A stretch of 64,000 bases of DNA, taken from NCBI RefSeq assembly GCF_025770785.1, contig NZ_JANZLA010000001.1, positions 496,001-560,000 on the forward strand. The letters are read 5' to 3'. The position numbers were made by a program, and so were the translations under genes. Below are positions 57,021 to 64,000 of this stretch, piece after piece (the stretch's first letter is position 1; every line of letters begins with the position of its first letter). This stretch comes from Cellulomonas sp. SG140 (GTDB taxonomy: Bacteria; Actinomycetota; Actinomycetes; Actinomycetales; Cellulomonadaceae). Under the pieces are notes generated by a model. It was given only the letters and a program-made list of their open reading frames with translations. It made no database searches and was not told where the DNA came from.

Positions 57021-57785
57021 GTGGCGAACCCGTCGGACCCGTTCACCCTCGCCGTGGACTGCGGCGGCGGCGGCATCAAGGCGTCGGTGCTCGACGGCGC
57101 CGGCACGCTCCACGCGCCTCCGGTGCGGGTGCCGACGCCCTACCCGCTGCCACCGGACCGGCTGGTGCAGACGGTGGCGGAGCTCGGTGCCGCCCTCCCC
57201 CCGTTCAACCGTGCGACCGTCGGCATGCCCGGCATGATCCGGCACGGCGTCGTCGTGGCCACGCCGCACTACGTCACCCGCTCGGGTCCGCGCACCACCG
57301 TGCTGCCCCAGCTCGTCGACGCCTGGGCGGGCTGCGACATCCGCGCCCTGATCGAGGACCGCCTCGGCGTGCCGGCGCTGGTGCTGAACGACGCGGAGGT
57401 GCACGGCGCGGGCGTGGTGTCCGGCACCGGTGTGGAGCTCGTGCTCACGCTGGGCACCGGCCTCGGCTCCGCGCTGTTCGACGGCGGAAGGCTGGCGCCC
57501 CACCTCGAGCTGTCCCATGCGCCGCTGCGCCGCAGCACCACCTACGACTCGTACATCGGCCAGCCGGAACGGGCCCGGCTCGGTGACGCGCTGTGGTCGC
57601 GCCGCGTGCGGCACGTCGTCGAGGGCCTCCGGCCGGTCTTCTGGTGGGACCGGCTGTACCTCGGTGGCGGCAACTCCCGCCACATCTCACCGCAGGTGCT
57701 GGACCGGCTCGGCGACGACGTCGTCGTGGTGCCCAACCAGGCCGGCATCGTCGGCGGCGTCCGCGCCTGGTCGCTGACGCTCTGA
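57021..57785 (+). CDS. ROK family protein, polyphosphate-glucokinase-like
   Basis: This 254-residue ASKHA-fold protein has the nucleotide/phosphate loop AVDCGGGGIKASVLDG, VGMPGMIRHG, the catalytic Asp region LVLNDAEVHGAG, LTLGTGLGSALFDGG and the segment HLELSHAPLRRSTTYDSYIG, which corresponds to the LELGHxPF..TYExYxG stretch of polyphosphate glucokinases. It is likely to phosphorylate glucose or a related sugar with polyphosphate or ATP. It lacks the zinc-binding cysteines of ROK regulators. Its last 99 bp overlap the convergent hydrolase gene. Confidence 0.85.
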   Translation: MANPSDPFTLAVDCGGGGIKASVLDGAGTLHAPPVRVPTPYPLPPDRLVQTVAELGAALPPFNRATVGMPGMIRHGVVVATPHYVTRSGPRTTVLPQLVDAWAGCDIRALIEDRLGVPALVLNDAEVHGAGVVSGTGVELVLTLGTGLGSALFDGGRLAPHLELSHAPLRRSTTYDSYIGQPERARLGDALWSRRVRHVVEGLRPVFWWDRLYLGGGNSRHISPQVLDRLGDDVVVVPNQAGIVGGVRAWSLTL

Positions 57786-58583
57786 CGTCGGTCCGGCGCC
57801 GAGCGGCGCCGCTCCGTCGACGACGCCCTCCACCTCGGCGGCCGCCTCGAGCAGCACGCGGGTGAACCGCGTCGGACGCACCAGGCTGACCAGGTGCGTC
57901 GCACCGGGGACGACGATCAGCCGCCCGTGCCGGCACGCGCGCAGGAAGGCGCGCTCCTCACCGCGGAAGTGGTCGAACCGTCCGTTCACCAGCCACACGG
58001 GCGCCTCGACCCGAGCCAGGTCCTCGAGCGGCCGCGCCGACCGCATCGCGTGCAGCACGTCGCCCATCACCTCGAGGGCGAACCCGCCGGCGCCCGAGTC
58101 GGCCGCACCCGCAGGCGGCAGCATCCGCTCGACGAGGACCTGATTCAGGCGCGCACCCTCGTCCGGGAGCCGGGCGATCACGCTCGTCGCGGCCGCCCAG
58201 CCGTCCACGAGCGGCGGCCACGGGCGCGTGCAGCAGGACGCGGCGACCAGGCCGACCACCTGGTCCGGGTGTCGAGCGGCGTGCGCGATCGCCACGTAGC
58301 CGCCGAGCGACAGCCCGACGACGAGCGCCCGGCCCCCGACGTCGTCGACGGCGCGCACCAGCGTCTCGTCTGCCGCCTCGAGGCTGAACCGCTCCCCGCG
58401 CCGCCCGCCGTGGCCGGGCAGGTCGACCGCCACCGCCGTGCGACCCGACCGCTCCAAGGCCTCGACCTGGGCGCGCCACATGGTGCGCGACGTGCGCAGC
58501 CCGTGCACCAGCACGACCGGCACCGTCGACCGCCGCCGCACGGGCCCTGCCGACGCCGGCTGCTCACGGTCCCACTCGGTCAC
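57687..58583 (-). CDS. Alpha/beta hydrolase
   Basis: This 298-residue protein has the fold of lipase/esterase-type hydrolases: PVVLVHGLRTSRTMWRAQ (oxyanion side), the nucleophile elbow VVGLSLGGYVAIA with Ser, and a late Asp/His pair (VNGRFDHFRGEE, PGATHLVSL). The substrate is not known. The only in-frame stop is at 57687, inside the end of the ROK kinase gene on the other strand, so the last 30 or so residues are antisense to it and lack hydrolase features. Removal of those residues would leave a complete hydrolase domain. Confidence 0.85.
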   Translation of the reverse strand: MTEWDREQPASAGPVRRRSTVPVVLVHGLRTSRTMWRAQVEALERSGRTAVAVDLPGHGGRRGERFSLEAADETLVRAVDDVGGRALVVGLSLGGYVAIAHAARHPDQVVGLVAASCCTRPWPPLVDGWAAATSVIARLPDEGARLNQVLVERMLPPAGAADSGAGGFALEVMGDVLHAMRSARPLEDLARVEAPVWLVNGRFDHFRGEERAFLRACRHGRLIVVPGATHLVSLVRPTRFTRVLLEAAAEVEGVVDGAAPLGAGPTSERQRPGADAADDAGLVGHHDDVVAEPVQHLR

Positions 58584-58636
58584 GGCTCGACGCTAGGCCG
58601 TCCACCACGCCGGCGCCCAGGTCCAGTCGGCGGACG

Positions 58637-58683
58637 CACGAGGGCCCGGGACATCCCCTCTGCGGATGTCCCGGGCCCTCGTG
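58637..58683. terminator. Terminator of the ribosomal/rpoA block
   Basis: A perfect 20-bp stem (58637-58656 with 58664-58683) with a 7-nt loop lies 21 nt past the rplQ stop, upstream of the hydrolase gene on the same strand. Confidence 0.88.
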
Positions 58684-58703
58684 TGGTGCTGCGATGCTGC
58701 GGA

Positions 58704-59267
58704 TCAGGCCTTGTCGGCGTCGCCCTCGGGGGCCTCGTCGGCGGCCGTCTCGGCGGCAGGCTCGGTCGCGGTCTCCTCGGCGACCGCCGCAGACTCCTCG
58801 ACCGGGGTCTCGCTCGACTCGACCGGAGCGGCGGCGACCGGGGCGGCCGCGGGGGCCGCCTTGGCGGTCGCACGCGTCGCCTCCTTCACGACGGCCTGCT
58901 TCGGCGAGAGCGGCTCGAGCACCAGCTCGATGACCGCCATCGGCGCGTTGTCACCCTTGCGGGCGCCGATCTTGGTGATGCGCGTGTAGCCACCCTGACG
59001 CTCGGCGACCGCGGGTGCGATCTCCGTGAACAGGACGTGCACGACACCCTTGTCCTTGACGACCGTCATCACCCGACGACGGGCGTGCAGGTCGCCGCGC
59101 TTGGCGAACGTGATGAGGCGCTCGGCGAGGGGGCGCAGGCGCTTCGCCTTGGCCTCCGTCGTCGTGACACGCTGGTGCTCGAACAGCTGCGTCGCGAGGT
59201 TCGCGAGGATCAGCCGCTCGTGAGCCGGTCCGCCACCGAGCCGGGGTCCCTTGGTGGGCGTGGGCAT
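58704..59267 (-). CDS. rplQ: 50S ribosomal protein L17 with acidic C-terminal tail
   Basis: This 187-residue protein has the L17 core (about residues 1-120): [44 protein letters not shown] and [23 protein letters not shown] tail of about 65 residues follows, rich in Ala, Glu, Pro and Thr and strongly acidic toward the end. Such tails occur in actinobacterial L17, but this one is long. It lies 76 nt after rpoA and ends at the strong terminator. Confidence 0.97.
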   Translation of the reverse strand: MPTPTKGPRLGGGPAHERLILANLATQLFEHQRVTTTEAKAKRLRPLAERLITFAKRGDLHARRRVMTVVKDKGVVHVLFTEIAPAVAERQGGYTRITKIGARKGDNAPMAVIELVLEPLSPKQAVVKEATRATAKAAPAAAPVAAAPVESSETPVEESAAVAEETATEPAAETAADEAPEGDADKA

Positions 59268-59343
59268 GGTCTCTACTCCTTGAGTTCTGGTGATGGTCGA
59301 CGCGTGCGGCCCGTCGAGCGACGGACCGGCGCGTTACCCGGCG

Positions 59344-60357
59344 TCAGTACTGCTCGTCCTCGCTGAAGTCGACCTCGTCGTCGGCGTAGTAGCCGGCACC
59401 GGCCGTCGCGTCGAAGTCGATCGGGCTGTCCTTCAGGCTCAGTCCCAGCTCGGCCAGCTTCTCCTTGACCTCGGTGATGGACTTCGCACCGAAGTTGCGG
59501 ATGTCGAGCAGGTCGGCCTCGGACCGTGCGACGAGCTCGCCCACCGTGTGGATGCCCTCGCGCTTGAGGCAGTTGTACGACCGGATCGTCAGCTGCAGGT
59601 CCTCGATCGGCAGCGCCAGGTCGGCGGCGAGCGCGGCGTCCGTCGGGGACGGACCGATCTCGATGCCCTCGGCCTCGACGTTGAGCTCGCGGGCCAGCCC
59701 GAACAGCTCGACCAGCGTCTTGCCGGCGGAGGCCAGTGCGTCACGCGGGCTGATCGCCGGCTTCGTCTCGACGTCGACGATCAGCTTGTCGAAGTCGGTG
59801 CGCTGCTCGACGCGGGTCGCCTCGACCTTGTAGGTCACCTTGAGCACCGGCGAGTAGATCGAGTCGACCGGGATCCGGCCGATCTCGGTGTCGAACGACT
59901 TGTTCTGGCTGGCGGAGACGTAGCCACGGCCGCGCTCGACGGTCAGCTCGATCTCGAGCTTGCCCTTGTCGTTCAGCGTCGCCAGGTGCAGGTCGGGGTT
60001 GTGCACCTCGACACCGGCCGGCGGGACGATGTCCGCCGCGGTCACCTGACCGGCACCCTGCTTGCGCAGGTACATGACCACCGGCTCGTCGTTCTCGGAG
60101 GAGACGACCAGGTTCTTGATGTTGAGGATCAGCTCGGTGACGTCCTCCTTGACCCCAGGCACGGTGGAGAACTCGTGCAGCACGCCGTCGATGCGGATGC
60201 TGGTGACGGCCGCACCCGGGATGGACGACAGGAGCGTCCGGCGCAGGGAGTTGCCGAGCGTGTAGCCGAAGCCCGGCTCCAGCGGCTCGATGGAGAACCG
60301 CGAGCGGTGCTCCGAGATGACCTCTTCGGTCAGGGTGGGGCGCTGTGCGATCAGCAC
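59344..60357 (-). CDS. rpoA: DNA-directed RNA polymerase alpha subunit
   Basis: This 337-residue subunit assembles RNA polymerase and binds activators and UP elements. The N-terminal domain has [29 protein letters not shown] and the C-terminal domain [37 protein letters not shown] helices. The GTG at 60357 follows GAGGAA. The gap to rpsK is 134 nt and holds a perfect hairpin; no rpsD lies between, unlike in E. coli. Confidence 0.98.
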   Translation of the reverse strand: MLIAQRPTLTEEVISEHRSRFSIEPLEPGFGYTLGNSLRRTLLSSIPGAAVTSIRIDGVLHEFSTVPGVKEDVTELILNIKNLVVSSENDEPVVMYLRKQGAGQVTAADIVPPAGVEVHNPDLHLATLNDKGKLEIELTVERGRGYVSASQNKSFDTEIGRIPVDSIYSPVLKVTYKVEATRVEQRTDFDKLIVDVETKPAISPRDALASAGKTLVELFGLARELNVEAEGIEIGPSPTDAALAADLALPIEDLQLTIRSYNCLKREGIHTVGELVARSEADLLDIRNFGAKSITEVKEKLAELGLSLKDSPIDFDATAGAGYYADDEVDFSEDEQY

Positions 60358-60448
60358 GGTGGGGTTCCTCTCAGCGGGCGTCCGCCATATGACGCTCCGC
60401 AGTGACGTGCAATGACCGCGCTCGGTCTCGGTCCACCGGCGCGGTCGA

Positions 60449-60484
60449 CGCACCGGTCCGTGCGGCGGGGCACGGACCGGTGCG
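60449..60484 (-). terminator. Hairpin between rpsK and rpoA
   Basis: A perfect 15-bp stem (60449-60463 with 60470-60484) with a 6-nt loop begins 7 nt past the rpsK stop. It has the strength of a terminator but no U-tract and lies inside the alpha operon, so it may be an attenuator or a processing signal that sets rpoA apart from the ribosomal genes. Confidence 0.72.
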
Positions 60485-60491
60485 ATCGAGC

Positions 60492-60896
60492 TCAGACGCG
60501 ACGGCGCTTCGGCGGACGGCAGCCGTTGTGGGCCTGCGGCGTCACGTCCTGGATCGAGCCGACCTCGAGGCCCGCCGACTGCAGCGAGCGGATCGCGGTC
60601 TCACGGCCGGAGCCGGGGCCCTTGACGAAGACGTCGACCTTGCGCATGCCGTGCTCCTGCGCCTTGCGCGCGGCGGCCTCGGCCGCCAGGCCCGCGGCGA
60701 ACGGGGTCGACTTGCGCGAGCCCTTGAAGCCGACGTCGCCGCCCGACGCCCAGGCGATCACGGCGCCGGACGGGTCGGTGATGGAGACGATCGTGTTGTT
60801 GAAGGTGCTCTTGATGTGCGCCTGGCCGTGGGAGACGTTCTTCTTCTCCTTGCGGCGCGGCTTGCGCACGGAGGTGGTGCGGGTCTTGGGGGGCAT
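60492..60896 (-). CDS. rpsK: 30S ribosomal protein S11 (uS11)
   Basis: This 134-residue protein has [42 protein letters not shown], and the C-terminal [21 protein letters not shown], the classic S11 terminus. It follows rpsM by 45 nt. The basic Lys/Arg-rich N-terminus is slightly long as usual in actinobacteria. Confidence 0.98.
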   Translation of the reverse strand: MPPKTRTTSVRKPRRKEKKNVSHGQAHIKSTFNNTIVSITDPSGAVIAWASGGDVGFKGSRKSTPFAAGLAAEAAARKAQEHGMRKVDVFVKGPGSGRETAIRSLQSAGLEVGSIQDVTPQAHNGCRPPKRRRV

Positions 60897-60941
60897 CTGC
60901 TTCTTCTCTCGGGGTCTGCGGGTCGTCCGGCGACGGGCGGG

Positions 60942-61322
60942 CTACTTGCGCCCGGCCTTCTTCTTGCCGGCGACGGTGCGCTTGGGGCCCTTGCGGGTGC
61001 GGGCGTTGGTCTTGGTGCGCTGACCACGCACCGGCAGGCCGCGGCGGTGGCGCAGCCCCTGGTAGCAGCCGATCTCGACCTTGCGGCGGATGTCGGCGGC
61101 GACCTCGCGCCGCAGGTCACCCTCGAGCTTGTAGTTGCCCTCGAGGTAGTCGCGCAGGGCGACGAGCTCGGCGTCCCCGAGGTCCTTGACGCGGACGTCC
61201 GGGCTGATCCCGGTCGCCTTCAGGGTCTCGGTCGCACGCGTGCGGCCGACCCCGTAGATGTAGGTGAGCGCAACCTCGAGCCGCTTCTCGCGGGGGAGGT
61301 CGACGCCGATGAGACGTGCCAT
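60942..61322 (-). CDS. rpsM: 30S ribosomal protein S13 (uS13)
   Basis: This 126-residue protein starts with the ATG at 61322 ([19 protein letters not shown]). It has [28 protein letters not shown] and the basic C-terminal tail [20 protein letters not shown] that lies near the P-site. It follows rpmJ after a 179-nt gap with a hairpin. Confidence 0.97.
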   Translation of the reverse strand: MARLIGVDLPREKRLEVALTYIYGVGRTRATETLKATGISPDVRVKDLGDAELVALRDYLEGNYKLEGDLRREVAADIRRKVEIGCYQGLRHRRGLPVRGQRTKTNARTRKGPKRTVAGKKKAGRK

Positions 61323-61461
61323 GTGCCTGGTGGCTCCTGCAACTTCGTCGGAGGTCTGCCGCACCGTCCTCCCGCGAGCCTGCGGGCCCCGGCCTCCGAG
61401 CCGGGGGTGTCACCGGCGCCGACGTCTGGACGACGGCGACCGGTGCGGCGGTGCGCTGGTC

Positions 61462-61481
61462 GGGTCCCGTCACCGGGACCC
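61462..61481 (-). other. Hairpin in the rpmJ-rpsM intergenic region
   Basis: GGGTCCCG (61462-61469) and CGGGACCC (61474-61481) form a perfect 8-bp stem with a 4-nt loop, in the unusually long gap between rpmJ and rpsM. It may affect processing or mark a separate rpsM leader. Confidence 0.5.
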
Positions 61482-61501
61482 GGGGTGGTGCTGGTGGCTG
61501 C

Positions 61502-61615
61502 TCAGCCCTGGCGCTGCTTGTGGCGCTGGTTCTCGCAGATCACCATGACGCGACCGTGCCGGCGGATCACCTTGCACTTGTCGCAGATCTTCTTGACGCT
61601 CGGCTTGACCTTCAT
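61502..61615 (-). CDS. rpmJ: 50S ribosomal protein L36 (bL36)
   Basis: This 37-residue protein is too short for ordinary ORF lists but is unmistakable: [19 protein letters not shown] at the start and [11 protein letters not shown] at the end. Cys11, Cys14, Cys27 and His32 form the zinc-binding site, so this is the zinc (C+) form. It lies 55 nt after infA on the minus strand. Confidence 0.97.
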   Translation of the reverse strand: MKVKPSVKKICDKCKVIRRHGRVMVICENQRHKQRQG

Positions 61616-61670
61616 GGTTCCCTCCGCCGCCGGGCGCCCTCGCGGGCGAGACGGCGTGGTCGAGTGGTGA

Positions 61671-61892
61671 TTACTTGTAGCGGTAGACGATGCGCCCGCG
61701 GGACAGGTCGTACGGGCTCAGCTCCACCACGACGCGGTCCTCGGGGAGGATCCGGATGTAGTGCTGACGCATCTTGCCCGAGATGTGGGCGAGAACCTTG
61801 TGCCCGTTGCTCAGCTCTACGCGGAACATCGCGTTCGGCAGAGCCTCGACCACCGAGCCCTCGATCTCGATGACACCGTCCTTCTTTGCCAT
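61671..61892 (-). CDS. infA: Translation initiation factor IF-1
   Basis: This 73-residue OB-fold protein has [57 protein letters not shown] and the terminal RGRIVYRYK. The ATG at 61892 is preceded by GGAGG. It begins the infA-rpmJ-rpsM-rpsK-rpoA-rplQ unit on the minus strand; map lies upstream but is separated by the LAQTG protein gene. Confidence 0.98.
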   Translation of the reverse strand: MAKKDGVIEIEGSVVEALPNAMFRVELSNGHKVLAHISGKMRQHYIRILPEDRVVVELSPYDLSRGRIVYRYK

Positions 61893-62071
61893 GTCCTCCG
61901 CTGCCTGTCGGTCCGTACGTGTCGACCCACGACACGCGACCCGCCAGAGCTGACGCCCGGGCGACTCGTGCCATCGTGGAGGGTGCTGCCGGTCATCCCC
62001 GTCCACAGGGCGGGAGATGACGACCTTGCCCGCCCACGCCGCAGCGCAGGATGACGCACACCCAACGGGCG

Positions 62072-62077
62072 ATCCTA
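62072..62077 (-). promoter_or_regulatory. Candidate -10 box of the infA-rplQ operon
   Basis: TAGGAT on the minus strand has only a weak -35 (TTTCCC, 18 bp upstream). It would give a leader of about 175 nt. Confidence 0.35.
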
Positions 62078-62166
62078 CGCCATCGGCCGCACCCCGGGAA
62101 ACCAGCCCGTTGAGAGCCCCGGCACACCCGTCGCGCGGCATCCGGTGACGGGTACGCCGGGGCGCG

Positions 62167-62242
62167 CCGTGCCGTCCGGCACGGGCTGCCGCAGGGTCCC
62201 GGGCACGACGGTGCCCCCGGGGAGGAGGGTCCCCAGGGGCAC
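62167..62242 (-). terminator. Cluster of hairpins downstream of the LAQTG protein gene
   Basis: In 76 bp three inverted repeats are seen: 62167-62174 with 62177-62184 (8 bp), 62201-62206 with 62211-62216 (6 bp) and 62211-62217 with 62236-62242 (7 bp, sharing bases with the second, so mutually exclusive). They follow the stop of the surface protein and could be a multi-part terminator. Confidence 0.55.
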
Positions 62243-62305
62243 TGTCGGGCACGGACCGGTGGCGAGCCGCCCACCCCGGTCAGGAGAGGTGCAGCGCCGC
62301 CGGAC

Positions 62306-63301
62306 TCATCGCATCGCGCCGCGGCGACGCAGCACCAGCAGAAGCACCCCGGCCGCCACGAGCAGGACGGCTGCGACGGCGACGCCGATCGGCGCCGCAC
62401 CGGTCTGGGCCAACGAACCCTTCCGGTCCTCGGCTGCCAGCACGGCGCTGACGACCTGTGGGCTGGCGCTCTGGGTGGAGTCCGGTGCGGACAGCACGAC
62501 GTCGACGACGTCCTGCGAGGGAGAGACGCTCGGCTTCGGCGTCGCGACCGGTGCGGCTGTGGCACTCGGGGTCGCCGCAGGCGCGACCGTCGCGGCCGGG
62601 GAGGCCGTGGGCGACGTCGTGGCCGCACGGCTCGGGCCGGTGGAGGGAGTCGTCTGGACCGGCGACGGGGTCTCGGTCGGGACGACGACGGGAGCAGCGG
62701 GCACCTTCGGCGTGGCGGTCGGCGTCGGCGTGGGGGTCGGGACGGCCGTGGCCGCGGCGCACGCGGGGACCTGGACGAGCTTGTCCAGGGTCCAGTGCTG
62801 CGCGGCGAAGATCGGCGGCCAGCCGATGGTCGCCTTCGGGTAGCTCGGCGCGGGGGTGCCGGTGAACAGCGACTGCGTCCCGTATGCCTGGTCCTCCTGC
62901 ACGCCCCAGCCGGAGCCGCACAGCTCGATCCCCTCTGCGGCCAGTGCGGTGCGCACCTGGTCAAGGCTCAACGGGCGGTACTCGGCACCGGACCAGGTCG
63001 CCACCAGGTACTGCTGCGTCGAGTTGTCCCAGGACGCCGGTCGGCTGGCGTCGCGCTTGCGGTACACGTACGCACCGGTCGCGGTCGCGGGTGCGACGTG
63101 CGAACCACCACGCTGGGGGAACGGATGCGCGGGGACTCCCTGGGACTCGTCCTGCCCACCACCGCCCGCATCCACGCAGCTGGCCGCGGCCGACGCACCC
63201 GTGGCGAGGCCGATCATCATCACCGTCCCGGTGAGCACGGCCGCTGCTGCCCTGAGGCCGCGGCGCGAGACGGAGCTTCCATGACGAGAACTGCGCAGCA
63301 T
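62306..63301 (-). CDS. Secreted surface protein with LAQTG sorting signal
   Basis: This 331-residue protein has a long signal peptide with arginines (about 1-40, ending ASAAAS), an extracytoplasmic domain of about 130 residues with cysteines (SCVDAGG, IELCGSGWG, PACAAA), a Pro/Thr/Ala/Ser-rich stalk of about 110 residues, and at residues 297-301 the motif LAQTG, followed by a hydrophobic helix and a basic tail. LAXTG motifs are targets of class E sortases in high-GC Gram-positives, so the protein should be linked to the peptidoglycan. The function of the head domain is unknown. It separates map from infA. Confidence 0.85.
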   Translation of the reverse strand: MLRSSRHGSSVSRRGLRAAAAVLTGTVMMIGLATGASAAASCVDAGGGGQDESQGVPAHPFPQRGGSHVAPATATGAYVYRKRDASRPASWDNSTQQYLVATWSGAEYRPLSLDQVRTALAAEGIELCGSGWGVQEDQAYGTQSLFTGTPAPSYPKATIGWPPIFAAQHWTLDKLVQVPACAAATAVPTPTPTPTATPKVPAAPVVVPTETPSPVQTTPSTGPSRAATTSPTASPAATVAPAATPSATAAPVATPKPSVSPSQDVVDVVLSAPDSTQSASPQVVSAVLAAEDRKGSLAQTGAAPIGVAVAAVLLVAAGVLLLVLRRRGAMR

Positions 63302-63372
63302 GGTCCACCCATCGATGCGGGCAGGCGTCAGCGCTCAGGCACCTGCCAGGGAACGCGAGCACCAGTGCCGCC

Positions 63373-63433
63373 GCGTGCGTACCGCACGCGCTCGCGCCCC
63401 CTGGCCCGTGGCGGGATCCTTCCCGCGCGAGCG
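63373..63433 (-). other. Structured 5' leader of the LAQTG protein gene
   Basis: On the minus strand three helices can form: a 9-bp stem (63389-63397 with 63425-63433), an inner GCGGGA/TCCCGC stem (63411-63416 with 63421-63426, sharing two bases with the first) and a 7-bp hairpin (63373-63379 with 63383-63389). This lies 72 nt or more upstream of the start codon. It may be a riboswitch-like or attenuator leader; I do not recognise a known class. Confidence 0.4.
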
Positions 63434-63528
63434 ACCATATCGGACATAACGGACCGATGTGGGCAATTCACAGCCGTGACCTGCATCGACGGGAACGCCA
63501 CCCGATCAGGTGATCCGACCGGGCGTTC

Positions 63529-64000
63529 TCAGACCAGCGCCGCGGTCCGTACTCCCCGCTCGCCGAGACGAGCCGCGCCGCCGTCCTCGGCCGTGAGCAC
63601 CCAGAGGCCGCCCTCCAGCACCGCGACGGTGTGCTCCCAGTGCGCTGCCCGGGACCCGTCGTCCGTCACCACCGTCCACCCGTCCGCGAGCTCGTGCGTG
63701 TCACCCGAGCCGCGGGTCAACATCGGCTCGACGGCCAGCACCATGCCGGACCTGAGCCGGTGCCCTCTGGGTCGCAACCGGTAGTTCGGAACGTCGGGTG
63801 GCTGGTGCATCGCGGTGCCGATGCCGTGCCCGACGTAGTCCTCCACGATCCCGTAGCGCACCGGGCCGGAGTCGACCAGGTCCTCCACGGCTTCCCCGAC
63901 CACGGCGATGCGGTCCCCGCCGGCCAGAGCGGCGATGCCTGCCCACATCGCCGCCTCGGTCGTCGCGACCAGCGCCTCGTCGGCGGGATCTCCGTCGCCG
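63529..64000 (-). CDS. map: Methionine aminopeptidase, C-terminal part (5' end outside the window)
   Basis: The visible 157 residues are the second half of a type I methionine aminopeptidase. The metal-binding His is in GHGIGTAMHQPPDVPNY, followed by the Glu in MVLAVEPMLTRG and the last ligand in HWEHTVAVLEGG. The frame is open to the window edge on the minus strand. It removes the initiator Met after deformylation by Def (50399). In other actinobacteria adk and secY lie just upstream. Confidence 0.95.
   Translation of the reverse strand, partial: GDGDPADEALVATTEAAMWAGIAALAGGDRIAVVGEAVEDLVDSGPVRYGIVEDYVGHGIGTAMHQPPDVPNYRLRPRGHRLRSGMVLAVEPMLTRGSGDTHELADGWTVVTDDGSRAAHWEHTVAVLEGGLWVLTAEDGGAARLGERGVRTAALV

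Larger units (their letters stand above)
61893..62305. other. 413-bp gene-free region upstream of infA
   Basis: It contains a candidate infA promoter (62072-62077) and a cluster of hairpins downstream of the LAQTG protein gene (62167-62242). Open frames here are GC-driven shadows without start signals. Confidence 0.65.

Noticed and set aside
63302..63460. A c-di-AMP (ydaO-type) riboswitch before the LAQTG protein gene
   Set aside because: Wall-protein genes of actinobacteria often carry one, and helices do form here, but I cannot match the conserved ydaO core segments, so I report only a structured leader.

Overview
The window is 64 kb of very GC-rich, densely packed chromosome from an actinobacterium. 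Many starts are GTG, many genes overlap by 4 bp (ATGA or GTGA), and the markers include a WhiD/WhiB3-type WhiB protein, a BldM-like regulator next to guaB, GuaB3, and the block infA-rpmJ-rpsM-rpsK-rpoA-rplQ-truA-rplM-rpsI-glmM. The complete bifid-type shunt (phosphoketolase, Pta, AckA), the absence of rpsD from the alpha operon and a LAXTG sorting signal suggest a Micrococcales member, most likely Cellulomonadaceae-like; that placement is inference. I see no phage, insertion sequence, CRISPR array, rRNA or tRNA. This is core genome with a carbohydrate-uptake insert.

Layout. 0-8 kb: the end of a membrane protein, a two-TM protein, a GT4 glycosyltransferase, DUF3817 plus guaA, then a divergent heterodimeric ABC exporter. 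8-17 kb: SURF1; phosphoketolase, pta and ackA; an aldehyde dehydrogenase. 17-27 kb: a minus-strand phosphotransferase region with two units. One is fruR-fruK-IIA-IIBC-ptsH-ptsI. The other is a DeoR regulator, a zinc dehydrogenase, and mannitol-type IIBC and IIA. Together they hold both general PTS proteins and two permeases, controlled by two near-duplicate DeoR repressors. 27-34 kb: guaB3, a DEDDh exonuclease, guaB, a BldM-like regulator, a MerR regulator, whiD and groES with two CIRCE operators. This order matches the Streptomyces developmental/guaB neighbourhood as I remember it.

34-52 kb: a THUMP-like methyltransferase with a carboxylate-amine ligase; tsaD; a nitroreductase; then a seven-gene minus-strand operon from NAD(P)HX repair (nnr) through a P-loop kinase, alr, tsaE, tsaB and rimI to a sulfurtransferase; an F420-type oxidoreductase; glmS-acpS; coaA; DedA; glmM-def. 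GlmS and GlmM feed UDP-GlcNAc synthesis and Alr feeds D-alanine, so this stretch is rich in cell-wall precursor genes. 52-64 kb: rplM-rpsI, a LysG/LysE amino-acid export pair, DUF5709, truA, a polyphosphate-glucokinase-like ROK gene, a hydrolase, the rpoA ribosomal block, a sortase-E-type LAQTG surface protein, and a truncated map.

The most notable signals are these: an ABC exporter whose degenerate ATP site is split between the subunits in a complementary way; twin DeoR repressors with shared operator-like motifs; at least eleven genes with a TANNNT box 6-8 nt before the start codon (leaderless promoters); three unrelated intergenic tandem-repeat arrays (11, 21 and 17 bp), one running over the guaB stop codon; and a 99-bp convergent coding overlap. 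I found no clear case of a wholly new system.
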